DNA of 64,000 nt from assembly GCF_042680725.1 (NCBI RefSeq), contig NZ_JBHUEK010000011.1, forward strand, positions 1 through 64,000. The letters run 5' to 3'. How positions within the stretch are numbered: the first letter of the stretch is position 1; the number at the start of each line of letters is the position of its first letter. Under the pieces are notes generated by a model, which was not told where the DNA came from, made no database searches, and saw nothing but the letters and a program-made list of their open reading frames with translations. The position numbers were made by a program, and so were the translations under genes. The DNA is from Ferdinandcohnia salidurans. GTDB lineage: Bacteria; Bacillota; Bacilli; Bacillales; Bacillaceae_L. Positions 44,875-54,152 of this stretch are shown piece after piece.

Positions 44875-44933
44875 GGTACTGGGAATACATTTCCCAGCAC
44901 CTCTAAGATAAAGAGGCTGAGGGGGCAAATCAC

Positions 44934-45584
44934 TTGAACTTAGTATTAATGGGGCTTCCGGGTGCTGGTAAAGGTACTCAAGCTGAAAAAATCGTAGAAA
45001 AGTACAATATCCCTCATATCTCTACGGGAGATATGTTCCGTGCTGCAATTAAAGATGGAACAGAACTAGGGCTTCAAGCAAAGTCCTTTATGGATAAAGG
45101 TGAGCTTGTTCCTGATGAAGTTACGATCGGAATTGTCCGTGAGCGATTAAGCAAAGAAGATTGCAAGAAGGGTTTCTTACTTGATGGATTTCCACGTACC
45201 GTTCCACAAGCAGAAGCACTTGAGACAATTCTTACTGACCTCGATAAAAAAATTGACTATGTGATTAACATTGATGTCAATTCTGAAATCTTACTTGAGA
45301 GATTAACAGGTCGACGAATTTGTAAGGAATGTGGTTCTACGTACCACTTAGTATTTAACCCACCTACTCAGGAGGGTAAATGTGATAAGTGTGGCGGTGA
45401 ACTTTATCAACGTGCAGATGATAATGCGGAAACAGTTGGAACTCGTCTACAAGTAAATATCGAGCAATCTAAGCCACTTCTTGACTTTTATCAGGAAAAG
45501 GGATATCTTCGCAATATCAATGGGCAACAAGAAATAAACAAAGTTTTTGGTGATGTAGAGGAGCTTCTTGGGGGATTAAAGTAA
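44934..45584 (+). CDS. adk: Adenylate kinase, zinc-type lid
   Basis: The 216-residue enzyme interconverts ATP+AMP and 2 ADP. P-loop GLPGAGKGTQ at residues 7-16, and a long LID with four cysteines (CKEC ... CDKC) binding zinc, as in Gram-positive Adk. It uses a TTG start with GAGGGGG upstream. The next gene, map, starts at the base after its stop. Confidence 0.97.
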   Translation: MNLVLMGLPGAGKGTQAEKIVEKYNIPHISTGDMFRAAIKDGTELGLQAKSFMDKGELVPDEVTIGIVRERLSKEDCKKGFLLDGFPRTVPQAEALETILTDLDKKIDYVINIDVNSEILLERLTGRRICKECGSTYHLVFNPPTQEGKCDKCGGELYQRADDNAETVGTRLQVNIEQSKPLLDFYQEKGYLRNINGQQEINKVFGDVEELLGGLK

Positions 45585-46331
45585 ATGATTATTTGCAAGT
45601 CTCCAAGAGAGATCGAAATTATGCGCGAGGCTGGAAAGATCGTTGCATTGACACACCAAGAATTACAACAATATATTACTCCAGGGATTTCAACGAAAGA
45701 ACTGGATACAATTGCTGAAAAGTTTATTCGTGGATTTGATGCAATTCCTTCTTTTAAAGGGTATAATGGTTTTCGCGGTAGTATCTGTACCTCTGTTAAT
45801 GAAGAGTTGGTACATGGCATGCCAGGTGATCGCGTTTTACAAGATGGAGATATCATTAGTATCGATATCGGAGCGCAATACAACGGCTATCATGGTGACT
45901 CAGCTTGGACATATCCAGTAGGTACGATTCATAACGAAAATCAAAAACTTCTCACTGTAACCGAAGAATCCCTTTATCGAGGATTAGAGGAAGCAAAACC
46001 TGGTGTGCGTCTTTCAAATATTTCTCATGCAATCCAAGTTTATGTCGAAGCGAACAATTTCTCGATCGTACGAGAATATGTTGGTCACGGTGTGGGCAAA
46101 GAATTACATGAGGAGCCGCAAATTCCACATTACGGTCCTCCTAATAAAGGACCACGTTTAAAACCAGGAATGGTACTTGCCGTTGAACCGATGGTAAATG
46201 CAGGTAGTCGATACGTGAAGACGTTAGCAGATAACTGGACTGTTGTAACAGTCGATGGCAAAACGTGTGCGCATTTTGAACATACGATTGCTATTACAGA
46301 AACAGGGTATGAGATCTTAACAAAATTGTAA
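45585..46331 (+). CDS. map: Methionine aminopeptidase type I
   Basis: The 248-residue metalloprotease removes N-terminal Met. Metal ligands lie in IDIGAQYNGYHGDSAWT (two Asp), GHGVGKELHEEP (His), LAVEPM (Glu) and FEHTIAI (Glu). Directly downstream is the remnant of a KOW-protein gene. Confidence 0.97.
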   Translation: MIICKSPREIEIMREAGKIVALTHQELQQYITPGISTKELDTIAEKFIRGFDAIPSFKGYNGFRGSICTSVNEELVHGMPGDRVLQDGDIISIDIGAQYNGYHGDSAWTYPVGTIHNENQKLLTVTEESLYRGLEEAKPGVRLSNISHAIQVYVEANNFSIVREYVGHGVGKELHEEPQIPHYGPPNKGPRLKPGMVLAVEPMVNAGSRYVKTLADNWTVVTVDGKTCAHFEHTIAITETGYEILTKL

Positions 46332-46352
46332 GGCACAAACCCTATTCATTAG

Positions 46353-46501
46353 AATAACATTCATCTAATTTTTGATTACGTATCTCCGGAAGTTCAGAGC
46401 AGTATTAAGGAAACTGGTCGATGGCAAACGTAAAGCAATGTTAGTGTGTATCGAAGTTTGTCAATGAGCAAGTTACTGATTTGAAGAAGGGAGAACATTC
46501 C
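46353..46501 (+). pseudogene. Remnant of KOW-domain RNA-binding protein gene
   Basis: Two short frames match, from memory, the C-terminal half of the KOW-type protein found between map and infA in Bacillus. One frame reads FDYVSPEVQSSIKETGR (46371-46421); the other, after a frame change and stops, reads KFVNEQVTDLKKGEHSN (46454-46501). The N-terminal KOW part is gone. The surviving 3' end encodes the infA ribosome binding site (GAAGGGAG). Confidence 0.75.
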
Positions 46502-46502
46502 A

Positions 46503-46721
46503 ATGGCGAAAGACGATGTAATTGAAGTTGAAGGTACTGTTGCTGAAACATTACCTAATGCAATGTTTAAAGTTGAATTAGAGAATGGTCATACTGTTTT
46601 GGCCCATGTTTCTGGTAAAATTCGCATGCACTTTATTCGTATTTTACCCGGAGACAAGGTAACGGTTGAATTATCACCTTATGACTTGACTCGCGGTAGG
46701 ATTACGTACCGTTTTAAATAA
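46503..46721 (+). CDS. infA: Translation initiation factor IF-1
   Basis: The 72-residue OB-fold protein (KDDVIEVEGTVAETLPNAMF; SGKIRMHFIRILPGDKVTVE) blocks the A site during initiation. Its ribosome binding site lies in the tail of the upstream pseudogene. Confidence 0.98.
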   Translation: MAKDDVIEVEGTVAETLPNAMFKVELENGHTVLAHVSGKIRMHFIRILPGDKVTVELSPYDLTRGRITYRFK

Positions 46722-46750
46722 ATGCGCTCCGAACTATCAAGGAGGTTTGA

Positions 46751-46867
<117 letters not shown>

Positions 46868-46890
46868 ATAATAAGGAGGTGTACGTCTAA

Positions 46891-47256
46891 ATGGCACGTA
46901 TTGCTGGTGTTGATATTCCGCGTGAAAAACGTGTGGTTATATCTTTAACATATATTTTTGGAATCGGACGTCCAACTGCACAAAAAATCCTAGCAGAAGC
47001 TGGTGTTTCTGAAGATACACGAGTTCGTGATCTTACAGAAGACGAATTAAACAAGATCCGTGACATCGTTGACCGTTACAAAGTAGAAGGTGACCTTCGT
47101 CGTGAAGTATCACTTAACATCAAACGTTTAATCGAAATCGGTTCTTACCGTGGTCTACGTCATCGTCGTGGATTACCTGTAAGAGGTCAAAATACAAAAA
47201 ATAACGCTCGTACACGTAAAGGACCTCGTCGTACTGTAGCAAACAAGAAGAAATAG
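46891..47256 (+). CDS. rpsM: 30S ribosomal protein S13
   Basis: The 121-residue head protein (IAGVDIPREKRVVISLTYI; HRRGLPVRGQNTKNNARTRK) contacts the P-site tRNA and L5. Confidence 0.98.
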   Translation: MARIAGVDIPREKRVVISLTYIFGIGRPTAQKILAEAGVSEDTRVRDLTEDELNKIRDIVDRYKVEGDLRREVSLNIKRLIEIGSYRGLRHRRGLPVRGQNTKNNARTRKGPRRTVANKKK

Positions 47257-47275
47257 TAAGGGAGGTAATGGATAA

Positions 47276-47665
47276 ATGGCACGTAAAACGAATACTCGTA
47301 AACGTCGTGTGAAAAAGAATATTGAATCTGGTGTTGCACACATCCGTTCAACATTCAACAATACGATCGTAACAATTACAGATGCACACGGAAATGCAAT
47401 TTCTTGGTCAAGTGCTGGTGCTCTTGGTTTCAGAGGTTCACGTAAGTCTACTCCATTCGCTGCACAAATGGCTGCTGAAACAGCTGCAAAAGCATCAATG
47501 GAACATGGTATGAGAACTCTTGAAGTAACTGTAAAAGGCCCTGGTGCAGGACGTGAAGCTGCAATTCGTGCTCTTCAAGCTGCTGGTCTTGAAGTTACAG
47601 CTATTAAAGATGTTACTCCAGTACCACATAACGGATGTCGCCCACCAAAACGTCGTCGTGTATAA
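47276..47665 (+). CDS. rpsK: 30S ribosomal protein S11
   Basis: The 129-residue platform protein (HIRSTFNNTIVTITDAHGNA; VTPVPHNGCRPPKRRRV) starts behind GGGAGG. Confidence 0.98.
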   Translation: MARKTNTRKRRVKKNIESGVAHIRSTFNNTIVTITDAHGNAISWSSAGALGFRGSRKSTPFAAQMAAETAAKASMEHGMRTLEVTVKGPGAGREAAIRALQAAGLEVTAIKDVTPVPHNGCRPPKRRRV

Positions 47666-47978
47666 CATAATTACAAATACGACAAGACGTATTTGATCTT
47701 TTTCTGTATAAGATTTTTTATCCATGGCTATAATGGATTAATGGGTTTTGATAAACTTTTTTACTGTGTAAGGAAGCTTCAAATACTTTCTTATCTTATA
47801 AGTGTAACAAAGGCGTGAGTGAGTATTACTTACAAATCGCCATGTTTTCTTTATAAGTTCTTTACAGAATAATCGAGTTGTTGTGCACAGTTAGGGAACT
47901 TAACTTTTGGGAATTTCGGTTAGACGTCTTTGATCATGGTCTAGCCGAGGTTTCGACGTTTTGAAGGAGGGTTTATAA
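47666..47978 (+). other. rpsK-rpoA leader region with hairpins
   Basis: No gene. It contains a family-2 palindrome, CAAATACG/CGTATTTG (47674-47695); a small ATCCAT/ATGGAT hairpin near 47720-47740; and a 9-bp stem CGGTTAGAC/GTCTAGCCG (47917-47925/47939-47947) just before the rpoA ribosome binding site. I found no convincing sigma-A promoter. Confidence 0.5.
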
Positions 47979-48923
47979 ATGATCGAAATTGAAAAACCAA
48001 AAATCGAAACGGTTGAAATCAGCGAAGATGCCAATTATGGTAAATTCGTCGTCGAGCCACTTGAGCGTGGATATGGAACAACTTTGGGTAACTCCTTACG
48101 TCGTATCCTATTATCTTCTCTCCCTGGTGCCGCTGTTACGTCTATCCAAATAGATGGGGTACTGCATGAGTTCTCAACAATCGAAGGCGTCGTCGAAGAT
48201 GTAACATCTATTATCTTAAATGTGAAGAAATTAGCTCTTAAAATCTACTCAGATGATGAGAAGACTCTTGAGATTGATGTTCAAGGTGAAGGTCCGGTTA
48301 AAGCTTCTGATATCACGCATGACAGTGATGTTGAAATCTTAAATCCAGATCTACACATTGCAACTCTTGCTAAGGATGCACATTTTCGTGTGAGATTAAC
48401 TGCAAAGCGCGGACGAGGATATTCTCCAGCTGATGCAAACAAGCGTGATGATCGACCAATCGGTGTTATTCCGATTGATTCCATCTATACACCAGTTGCA
48501 CGTGTTAATTACCAAGTGGAAAATACACGTGTTGGACAGGTCGCGAACTTTGACAAACTGACTTTTGATGTTTGGACAGACGGCAGTACTGGTCCGAAAG
48601 AAGCGATTGCACTAGGTGCGAAAATCCTTACAGAACATTTAAATATTTTTGTAGGATTAACAGATGAAGCTCAAAATGCAGAAATTATGGTTGAAAAAGA
48701 AGAGGATCAAAAAGAGAAAGTCCTCGAGATGACAATTGAAGAATTGGATCTCTCAGTTCGTTCATATAACTGCTTAAAGAGAGCAGGAATTAATACGGTT
48801 CAAGAGCTTGCTCATAAAACTGAAGAAGATATGATGAAGGTACGTAACCTTGGTCGTAAATCTTTAGAAGAAGTTAAGGCTAAACTAGAAGAGCTTGGTT
48901 TAGGCTTACGTAAAGATGACTGA
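47979..48923 (+). CDS. rpoA: RNA polymerase alpha subunit
   Basis: The 314-residue protein has an N-terminal assembly domain (GYGTTLGNSLRRILLSSLPG) and a C-terminal DNA/activator-binding domain (LDLSVRSYNCLKRAGINTVQ; VRNLGRKSLEEVKAKLEELG). GAAGGAGGG lies upstream. Confidence 0.98.
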   Translation: MIEIEKPKIETVEISEDANYGKFVVEPLERGYGTTLGNSLRRILLSSLPGAAVTSIQIDGVLHEFSTIEGVVEDVTSIILNVKKLALKIYSDDEKTLEIDVQGEGPVKASDITHDSDVEILNPDLHIATLAKDAHFRVRLTAKRGRGYSPADANKRDDRPIGVIPIDSIYTPVARVNYQVENTRVGQVANFDKLTFDVWTDGSTGPKEAIALGAKILTEHLNIFVGLTDEAQNAEIMVEKEEDQKEKVLEMTIEELDLSVRSYNCLKRAGINTVQELAHKTEEDMMKVRNLGRKSLEEVKAKLEELGLGLRKDD

Positions 48924-49042
48924 CTCGGTTTGAATTATGCGAATTAGAGGCATCTTTCTCATCACGAAAGTCTATTGTTACAAGAGCCTAGTTATCTAAT
49001 GCTTTGTCTTTCATAATAATTCAACAAAGGAGGGAATACCTC

Positions 49043-49405
49043 ATGTCATACCAAAAATTAGGACGTACAAGCGCGCAACGTAAGGCGTTATTACGTGACC
49101 TTACTACTGACTTAATCATCAACGAGCGTATCGAAACTACTGAAGCTCGCGCGAAGGAATTAAAATCAGTTGTAGAAAAAATGATTACATTAGGTAAGCG
49201 TGGTGACCTTCACGCTCGTCGTCAAGCTGCATCTTACATCCGTAACGAAGTAGCAAACGAAGAGACTGGTCAAGATGCGCTACAAAAATTATTCAGTGAC
49301 ATTGCAACTCGTTATGAAGAGCGTCAAGGTGGATACACTCGTATCATGAAAATCGGACCTCGTCGTGGTGACGGTGCTCCAATGGTTATCATTGAATTAG
49401 TTTAA
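49043..49405 (+). CDS. rplQ: 50S ribosomal protein L17
   Basis: The 120-residue protein (SYQKLGRTSAQRKALLRDL; IMKIGPRRGDGAPMVIIEL) starts at 49043 behind AAAGGAGGGA; the earlier in-frame start lacks a site. It ends the alpha operon. Confidence 0.98.
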   Translation: MSYQKLGRTSAQRKALLRDLTTDLIINERIETTEARAKELKSVVEKMITLGKRGDLHARRQAASYIRNEVANEETGQDALQKLFSDIATRYEERQGGYTRIMKIGPRRGDGAPMVIIELV

Positions 49406-49420
49406 TTTTTATTTTCTTAT

Positions 49421-49461
49421 AAGGGCGGGACAGTTTTCCAAACTGGTCTAAGCCCTTTTTG
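49421..49461 (+). terminator. Terminator after rplQ
   Basis: AAGGGC / GCCCTT outer stem with inner CAGTTT/AAACTG hairpin, followed by a T-run. Confidence 0.85.
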
Positions 49462-49789
49462 TTTTACATTCATCATTTTTCAAAAAAGATAGAATTATCC
49501 ATAAATAGTATATTACAATCCTTTTTGAACGAACATAATGCATAGCATTTTTCCTTGAAGTTAGGAATAACGCGTTCTTATTCCCTTGACAGATAAGGTA
49601 GAAACGAATATTTTTTAGGTAGTAAGTTGGCTTAAGAAATAGTATTATTTCTATGGAAATAATTTTATTCAGCCTCTTGGTTGAAAAAGTTTAAGGCGTC
49701 CAGCAGAGTTACAGATTTGAAAAAGTTTAAGAAATCTTGGGTAAAATACGCCTTGGTGTATTTTAATAAGAAGGTAGAGGGGGATGAGA
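49462..49789 (+). promoter_or_regulatory. Upstream region of the ECF transporter genes
   Basis: No gene. TTGACA (49586-49591) and TATTTT (49609-49614) with a 17-base spacer form a likely promoter. A 15-base direct repeat TTGAAAAAGTTTAAG lies at 49681-49695 and 49717-49731. A family-2 palindrome, AAAATACGCC-TT-GGTGTATTTT, is at 49743-49764. Confidence 0.55.
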
Positions 49790-50629
49790 ATGAGCGAGAA
49801 CCTTTTAGTCGTTGATCAGATAAGCTATCAATATGCAGAAAATGCGAGTCCCGCGCTAGAAAATCTATCATTCTCTGTTCAAAAAGGAGAGTGGCTTGCG
49901 ATTGTTGGTCACAACGGTTCTGGAAAATCAACCCTAGCACGTATTCTCAATGGGTTATTGTTGCCTCAGACTGGAGTAGTAACAATTGAGGGTGTACAGC
50001 TAAATGAAGATTCAATTTGGGATATTCGAAGGAAGATTGGGATGGTGTTTCAAAATCCGGATAATCAGTTCGTTGGAACAACTGTAAAAGATGATATTGC
50101 CTTTGGAATGGAAAACAACGGGATCCCACGAGAAACGATGGCCTCTCGAATTGAAAGAGTTATTGATATGGTAAATATGAGAGATTTTCTAGAGCATGAA
50201 CCGCATCAGCTTTCAGGTGGACAAAAACAAAGAGTTGCAATTGCTGGTGTTCTTGCTGTCCAACCGGATTTAATCATCTTGGATGAGGCGACCTCTATGT
50301 TAGATCCAATCGGTCGTACAGAGGTTTTAGAAACGATAAGAGAAATTAAAAATGAGAGTCAGATTACGGTTATGTCAATTACCCATGACTTAGAGGAAGC
50401 AGCAAGAGCCGATCGAATTATTGTAATGAATCAGGGACAATTGTTCGCAGAAGGAAAACCCGAGGAGATTTTTGCGTTAGATGATAAGCTTGTAGAAATT
50501 GGTTTGGATTTACCCTTTTCTGTAAAAGTATCTAAAAAACTACGAGCAATCGGTGTTCCTCTCTCTAAGAATCATATAACAGAAGAAGGCTTGGTGGATG
50601 AGTTATGGACATTACAATCGAAAATTTAG
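49790..50629 (+). CDS. ecfA1: ECF transporter ATPase EcfA1
   Basis: The 279-residue ABC ATPase has Walker A GHNGSGKS, Q-loop FQNPDNQ, signature LSGGQKQR and Walker B LIILDEATSMLDP. It powers vitamin uptake by ECF modules shared among several S components. ATG at 49790 has GAGGGGG six bases upstream; ATG at 49784 touches that site. It overlaps ecfA2 by 25 bases. Confidence 0.95.
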   Translation: MSENLLVVDQISYQYAENASPALENLSFSVQKGEWLAIVGHNGSGKSTLARILNGLLLPQTGVVTIEGVQLNEDSIWDIRRKIGMVFQNPDNQFVGTTVKDDIAFGMENNGIPRETMASRIERVIDMVNMRDFLEHEPHQLSGGQKQRVAIAGVLAVQPDLIILDEATSMLDPIGRTEVLETIREIKNESQITVMSITHDLEEAARADRIIVMNQGQLFAEGKPEEIFALDDKLVEIGLDLPFSVKVSKKLRAIGVPLSKNHITEEGLVDELWTLQSKI

Positions 50630-51480
50630 AACATCGCTATCAGATTCGTTCACCATTTGAAAGACTAGCCTTATATGATGTTAATGCGCATATCAAGTCT
50701 GGTTCATATACCGCTATAATTGGTCATACGGGTTCTGGAAAATCAACCATCCTCCAGCATTTAAATGGACTCTTGCAGCCAACCTCAGGATCAATCACCA
50801 TTGGAGAACGTACAATTAGTTCCAAACAAAAAGAAAAAAACCTTAAGTCGTTACGAAAGAACGTTGGAGTTGTATTCCAATTTCCCGAACATCAACTTTT
50901 TGAGGAAACGGTCGAGAAAGATATTTGTTTTGGACCGCTAAATTTTGGGGTTCCATTAGAAGAAGCTAAAGAAAGAGCTAGACAAACCATAAAAATGGTC
51001 GGACTATCTGATGAATACTTAATGAAGTCACCTTTTGATTTAAGTGGAGGTCAAATGCGGCGGGTTGCGATTGCAGGAATTTTGGCGATGAACCCACAGG
51101 TTTTAGTCTTGGATGAGCCTACTGCAGGGCTAGACCCTAGGGGACGGTTTGAAATTATGGAGATGTTTTATAAACTTCATAAAGAAAACGGTCTGACAAC
51201 AATCCTTGTAACGCATAGTATGGAGGATGCTTCCCGTTACGCTGATCAAATACTTGTAATGGAAAAAGGAACGATAAAATTTCAAGGAAGTCCTGTAGAG
51301 ATATTCTCAAAACCTGAACAAGTTCTTCATTTAGGTTTGGATGTCCCTGAGGCAGTTAGATTAAAAGGACTGCTCGAAGAAAAGTTAGGAATTGAGATTC
51401 CAAGATCAGCTAGTCTGTCGGTGGATGAAATTGTTCAATATGTAGGAAATGCCCTTAACGATAAGGGGGTACCGAAATGA
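50605..51480 (+). CDS. ecfA2: ECF transporter ATPase EcfA2
   Basis: The 291-residue ABC ATPase partners EcfA1: Walker A GHTGSGKST, FQFPEHQLFEETV, signature LSGGQMRR, Walker B VLVLDEPTAGLDP. It overlaps genes on both sides. Confidence 0.95.
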   Translation: MDITIENLEHRYQIRSPFERLALYDVNAHIKSGSYTAIIGHTGSGKSTILQHLNGLLQPTSGSITIGERTISSKQKEKNLKSLRKNVGVVFQFPEHQLFEETVEKDICFGPLNFGVPLEEAKERARQTIKMVGLSDEYLMKSPFDLSGGQMRRVAIAGILAMNPQVLVLDEPTAGLDPRGRFEIMEMFYKLHKENGLTTILVTHSMEDASRYADQILVMEKGTIKFQGSPVEIFSKPEQVLHLGLDVPEAVRLKGLLEEKLGIEIPRSASLSVDEIVQYVGNALNDKGVPK

Positions 51481-52268
51481 ACATTATTATAGGTCGATAT
51501 ATACCTGGTCATTCGCTAATTCACCAAATGGATCCTAGAGCAAAGCTATTATTAATTTTCTTCTATGTGTTTATTGTTTTTTTAGCCAATTCAGTTCTTA
51601 CCTATGCATTATTAGGGATTTATACTTTAGGAATTGTGTTATTAACAAAAGTCCAATTACGCTACATTTTGTCAGGATTGAAACCAATTTTATGGGTTAT
51701 TCTATTTACATTTATCCTTCATGTCTTTTTAACCAAAGAAGGAGACTTGTTAGTTGACCTTGGATGGCTTCAAATTTATGAAGGTGGCGTAACACAAGGG
51801 ATTTTTATTTCATTACGGCTATTATTTTTAATTATTATGACTACAATATTAACATTAACAAGTACTCCGATTGAAATCACCGATGGCATGGAAAGCTTAT
51901 TAGCTCCATTTAAAAAAATCGGTCTCCCAACACATGAGCTTGCGTTAATGATGTCGATTTCACTTCGATTTATACCGACGTTAATGCAAGAAACAGAGAA
52001 AATAATGAAGGCACAGGCTGCAAGAGGAGTCGAATTTACGAGTGGACCGATAAAAGATCGCATGAAGGCTGTTGTTCCTTTATTAATTCCATTGTTTATA
52101 AGTTCATTTAAACGGGCAGAAGAACTTGCTATTGCGATGGAAGCAAGAGGTTATCGAGGTGGAGAAGGACGTACTAAATTACGTGTGCTACAGTGGCGTG
52201 GTCTTGATACACTTATGTTAGTCTTACTATTTGCAATGGCAATGGTATTATTTTTACTACGAGGATAA
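51477..52268 (+). CDS. ecfT: ECF transporter membrane coupling protein EcfT
   Basis: The 263-residue protein has about five membrane helices and a cytoplasmic coupling region with two Ala-Arg motifs (AQAARG near 180; AMEARGYRGG near 223). It joins the ATPases to substrate-binding S proteins encoded elsewhere. Confidence 0.95.
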   Translation: MNIIIGRYIPGHSLIHQMDPRAKLLLIFFYVFIVFLANSVLTYALLGIYTLGIVLLTKVQLRYILSGLKPILWVILFTFILHVFLTKEGDLLVDLGWLQIYEGGVTQGIFISLRLLFLIIMTTILTLTSTPIEITDGMESLLAPFKKIGLPTHELALMMSISLRFIPTLMQETEKIMKAQAARGVEFTSGPIKDRMKAVVPLLIPLFISSFKRAEELAIAMEARGYRGGEGRTKLRVLQWRGLDTLMLVLLFAMAMVLFLLRG

Positions 52269-52279
52269 TGAGGGAAAAA

Positions 52280-53032
52280 ATGAGTCGTTACAAATGCATC
52301 ATTTCCTATGATGGAACCCATTTTTCAGGGTACCAGGTACAACCAAATAAACGAACAGTACAATCTGACTTCGAACTTGCTTTACAGAAAATGCATAAAG
52401 GAGAACAGGTGAAAACAGTAGCTTCTGGTCGAACAGATGCAACTGTACATGCACGTGGACAGGTTGTTCATTTTGATTCTCCATTATCTATTCCAGTCGA
52501 AGGGTGGAAACGAGCCCTAAATTCGATGCTCCCTGAAGACATTCGCGTTCGTTATGTTGAGGAAGTGGATCCAGACTTTCACGCACGTTTTGATGTGAAG
52601 GCGAAGGAATATCGCTATCGATTGTTAATGAGTGAAGAACCTTGCGTTTTTAAACGTCATTATACTCATCATTATACTTTCCCGGTAGATCTTCATGCGA
52701 TGAGAGAAGCTTCGTTACGATTAATAGGAACACATGATTTTACGAGTTTCTGTGCTTCAAAAACGGAAGTACAAGATAAAGTACGAACCATATACGAGAT
52801 TAATATTGAAAAACATGATGATGAACTTATTTTTTCGTTTATAGGAAATGGGTTCTTATATAATATGGTAAGAATATTAGTAGGCACCCTATTAGAAGTT
52901 GGAAGAGGTCAAAAAGACCCAACTATGATGGAATCGATCCTTTCCGGAAAGGACAGATCGCTTGCAGGAAAGACCGCGCCAGGTCAGGGATTATACCTTT
53001 GGCAGGTGTACTACGAAGAGTGGAAGGTTTAG
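52280..53032 (+). CDS. truA: tRNA pseudouridine synthase TruA (positions 38-40)
   Basis: The 250-residue enzyme has the catalytic Asp in SGRTDATVHARGQ near 50, GTHDFTSFCASKTEVQDKVR near 150 and GNGFLYNMVRILVGTLLEVG near 198. The loop reads GRTDAT where most TruA read GRTDAG or GRTDSG. GAGGG supports ATG at 52280; an in-frame ATG at 52268 is possible. Confidence 0.94.
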   Translation: MSRYKCIISYDGTHFSGYQVQPNKRTVQSDFELALQKMHKGEQVKTVASGRTDATVHARGQVVHFDSPLSIPVEGWKRALNSMLPEDIRVRYVEEVDPDFHARFDVKAKEYRYRLLMSEEPCVFKRHYTHHYTFPVDLHAMREASLRLIGTHDFTSFCASKTEVQDKVRTIYEINIEKHDDELIFSFIGNGFLYNMVRILVGTLLEVGRGQKDPTMMESILSGKDRSLAGKTAPGQGLYLWQVYYEEWKV

Positions 53033-53078
53033 GAAACCCCCATAATGCTATAACAACTAATCCTGGTGTAACATTTCC

Positions 53079-53107
53079 TTGACATTACATCCTGAAAGTT
53101 ATATTAT
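53079..53107 (+). promoter_or_regulatory. Promoter of rplM-rpsI
   Basis: TTGACA (53079-53084), 17 bases, TATTAT (53102-53107). Confidence 0.8.
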
Positions 53108-53124
53108 ATTTTAGTATGATATTT

Positions 53125-53180
53125 AAACACCACGTTAAAGCCCCGGAACTTTAATCGTGATTAAATACAAAATGAAACGT
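53125..53180 (+). promoter_or_regulatory. L13 leader
   Basis: A hairpin CACG-TTAAAG-CCCCGGAA-CTTTAA-T-CGTG (53131-53158) sits between the promoter and rplM, where the Firmicutes L13 autoregulatory leader is found. Confidence 0.7.
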
Positions 53181-53203
53181 TAGTGAAATTAGGAGGGAAA
53201 TTC

Positions 53204-53641
53204 ATGCGTACAACATTTATGGCTAATGCTAGCAATATAGAGCGCAAATGGTATGTTGTAGATGCTGCAGGCAAAACTTTAGGTCGTTTATCAACTGAAG
53301 TTGCAACATTACTTCGTGGAAAACACAAACCAACTTACACACCACATGTTGACACTGGTGATAATGTAATCATTATCAATGCTGAAAAAATCGAATTAAC
53401 TGGTAATAAATTAAATGACAAGATTTACTACCGTCACAGTCAATTCCCAGGTGGATTAAAATCAAGAACGGCATTAGAAATGCGTACAAACTATCCAACA
53501 AAAATGCTTGAACTTGCAATCAAAGGAATGCTTCCAAAAGGTTCACTTGGTCGTCAAATGGGTAAGAAATTGCACGTTTATGCTGGAAGCGAACATCCAC
53601 ATCAAGCACAACAACCTGAAGTTTACGAACTTCGCGGTTAA
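53204..53641 (+). CDS. rplM: 50S ribosomal protein L13
   Basis: The 145-residue protein starts MRTTFMANASNIERKWYVVD at 53204 behind AGGAGGGAAA; a longer in-frame start at 53183 is not supported. Signature: GMLPKGSLGRQMGKKLHVY. Confidence 0.97.
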   Translation: MRTTFMANASNIERKWYVVDAAGKTLGRLSTEVATLLRGKHKPTYTPHVDTGDNVIIINAEKIELTGNKLNDKIYYRHSQFPGGLKSRTALEMRTNYPTKMLELAIKGMLPKGSLGRQMGKKLHVYAGSEHPHQAQQPEVYELRG

Positions 53642-53661
53642 TTAATAAGGAGGGTATTAAT

Positions 53662-54054
53662 TTGGCACAGGTACAATATTATGGCACTGGTCGTCGTAAA
53701 AGCTCTGTTGCGCGTGTACGTTTAGTTCCTGGCGACGGACGCATTGTAATCAACGGTCGTGACATTGCAGACTATATTCCATTCGAAGCTTTAAGAGAAG
53801 TTGTAAAACAACCTCTAAACGCTACTGAAACTTTAGGTAATTATGACGTTCTTGTTAACGTTAATGGCGGAGGATACACTGGTCAAGCTGGAGCTATCCG
53901 TCACGGTATCGCTCGTGCATTGCTACAAGCTGATCCTGAATTCCGTCCAGCATTAAAATCTGCAGGACTATTAACACGTGATCCGCGTATGAAAGAACGT
54001 AAAAAATACGGTCTTAAAGGCGCTCGTCGTGCACCTCAGTTCTCAAAACGTTAA
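53662..54054 (+). CDS. rpsI: 30S ribosomal protein S9
   Basis: The 130-residue protein uses a TTG start (AAGGAGGG upstream). It has GTGRRKSSVARVRLVPG and the C-terminal tail RRAPQFSKR that touches the P-site tRNA. Confidence 0.97.
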   Translation: MAQVQYYGTGRRKSSVARVRLVPGDGRIVINGRDIADYIPFEALREVVKQPLNATETLGNYDVLVNVNGGGYTGQAGAIRHGIARALLQADPEFRPALKSAGLLTRDPRMKERKKYGLKGARRAPQFSKR

Positions 54055-54066
54055 TTTTGGCGTTTC

Positions 54067-54103
54067 AAGGCTCTTTTCACTTTTGTGGAAAGGGTCTTTT
54101 TTA
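54067..54103 (+). terminator. Terminator after rpsI
   Basis: AAGGCTCTTTTCAC / GTGGAAAGGGTCTT (several G-T pairs) followed by a T-run. Confidence 0.8.
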
Positions 54104-54152
54104 TGTTTTGGTTTAATGAAGTGGCATAGAAAAATCATTTCCAGCATGAGTT

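Noticed and set aside
47674..47700. Intrinsic terminator after rpsK
   Set aside because: The stem is AT-rich and the T-tract is interrupted and displaced; it matches the dispersed palindrome family better.
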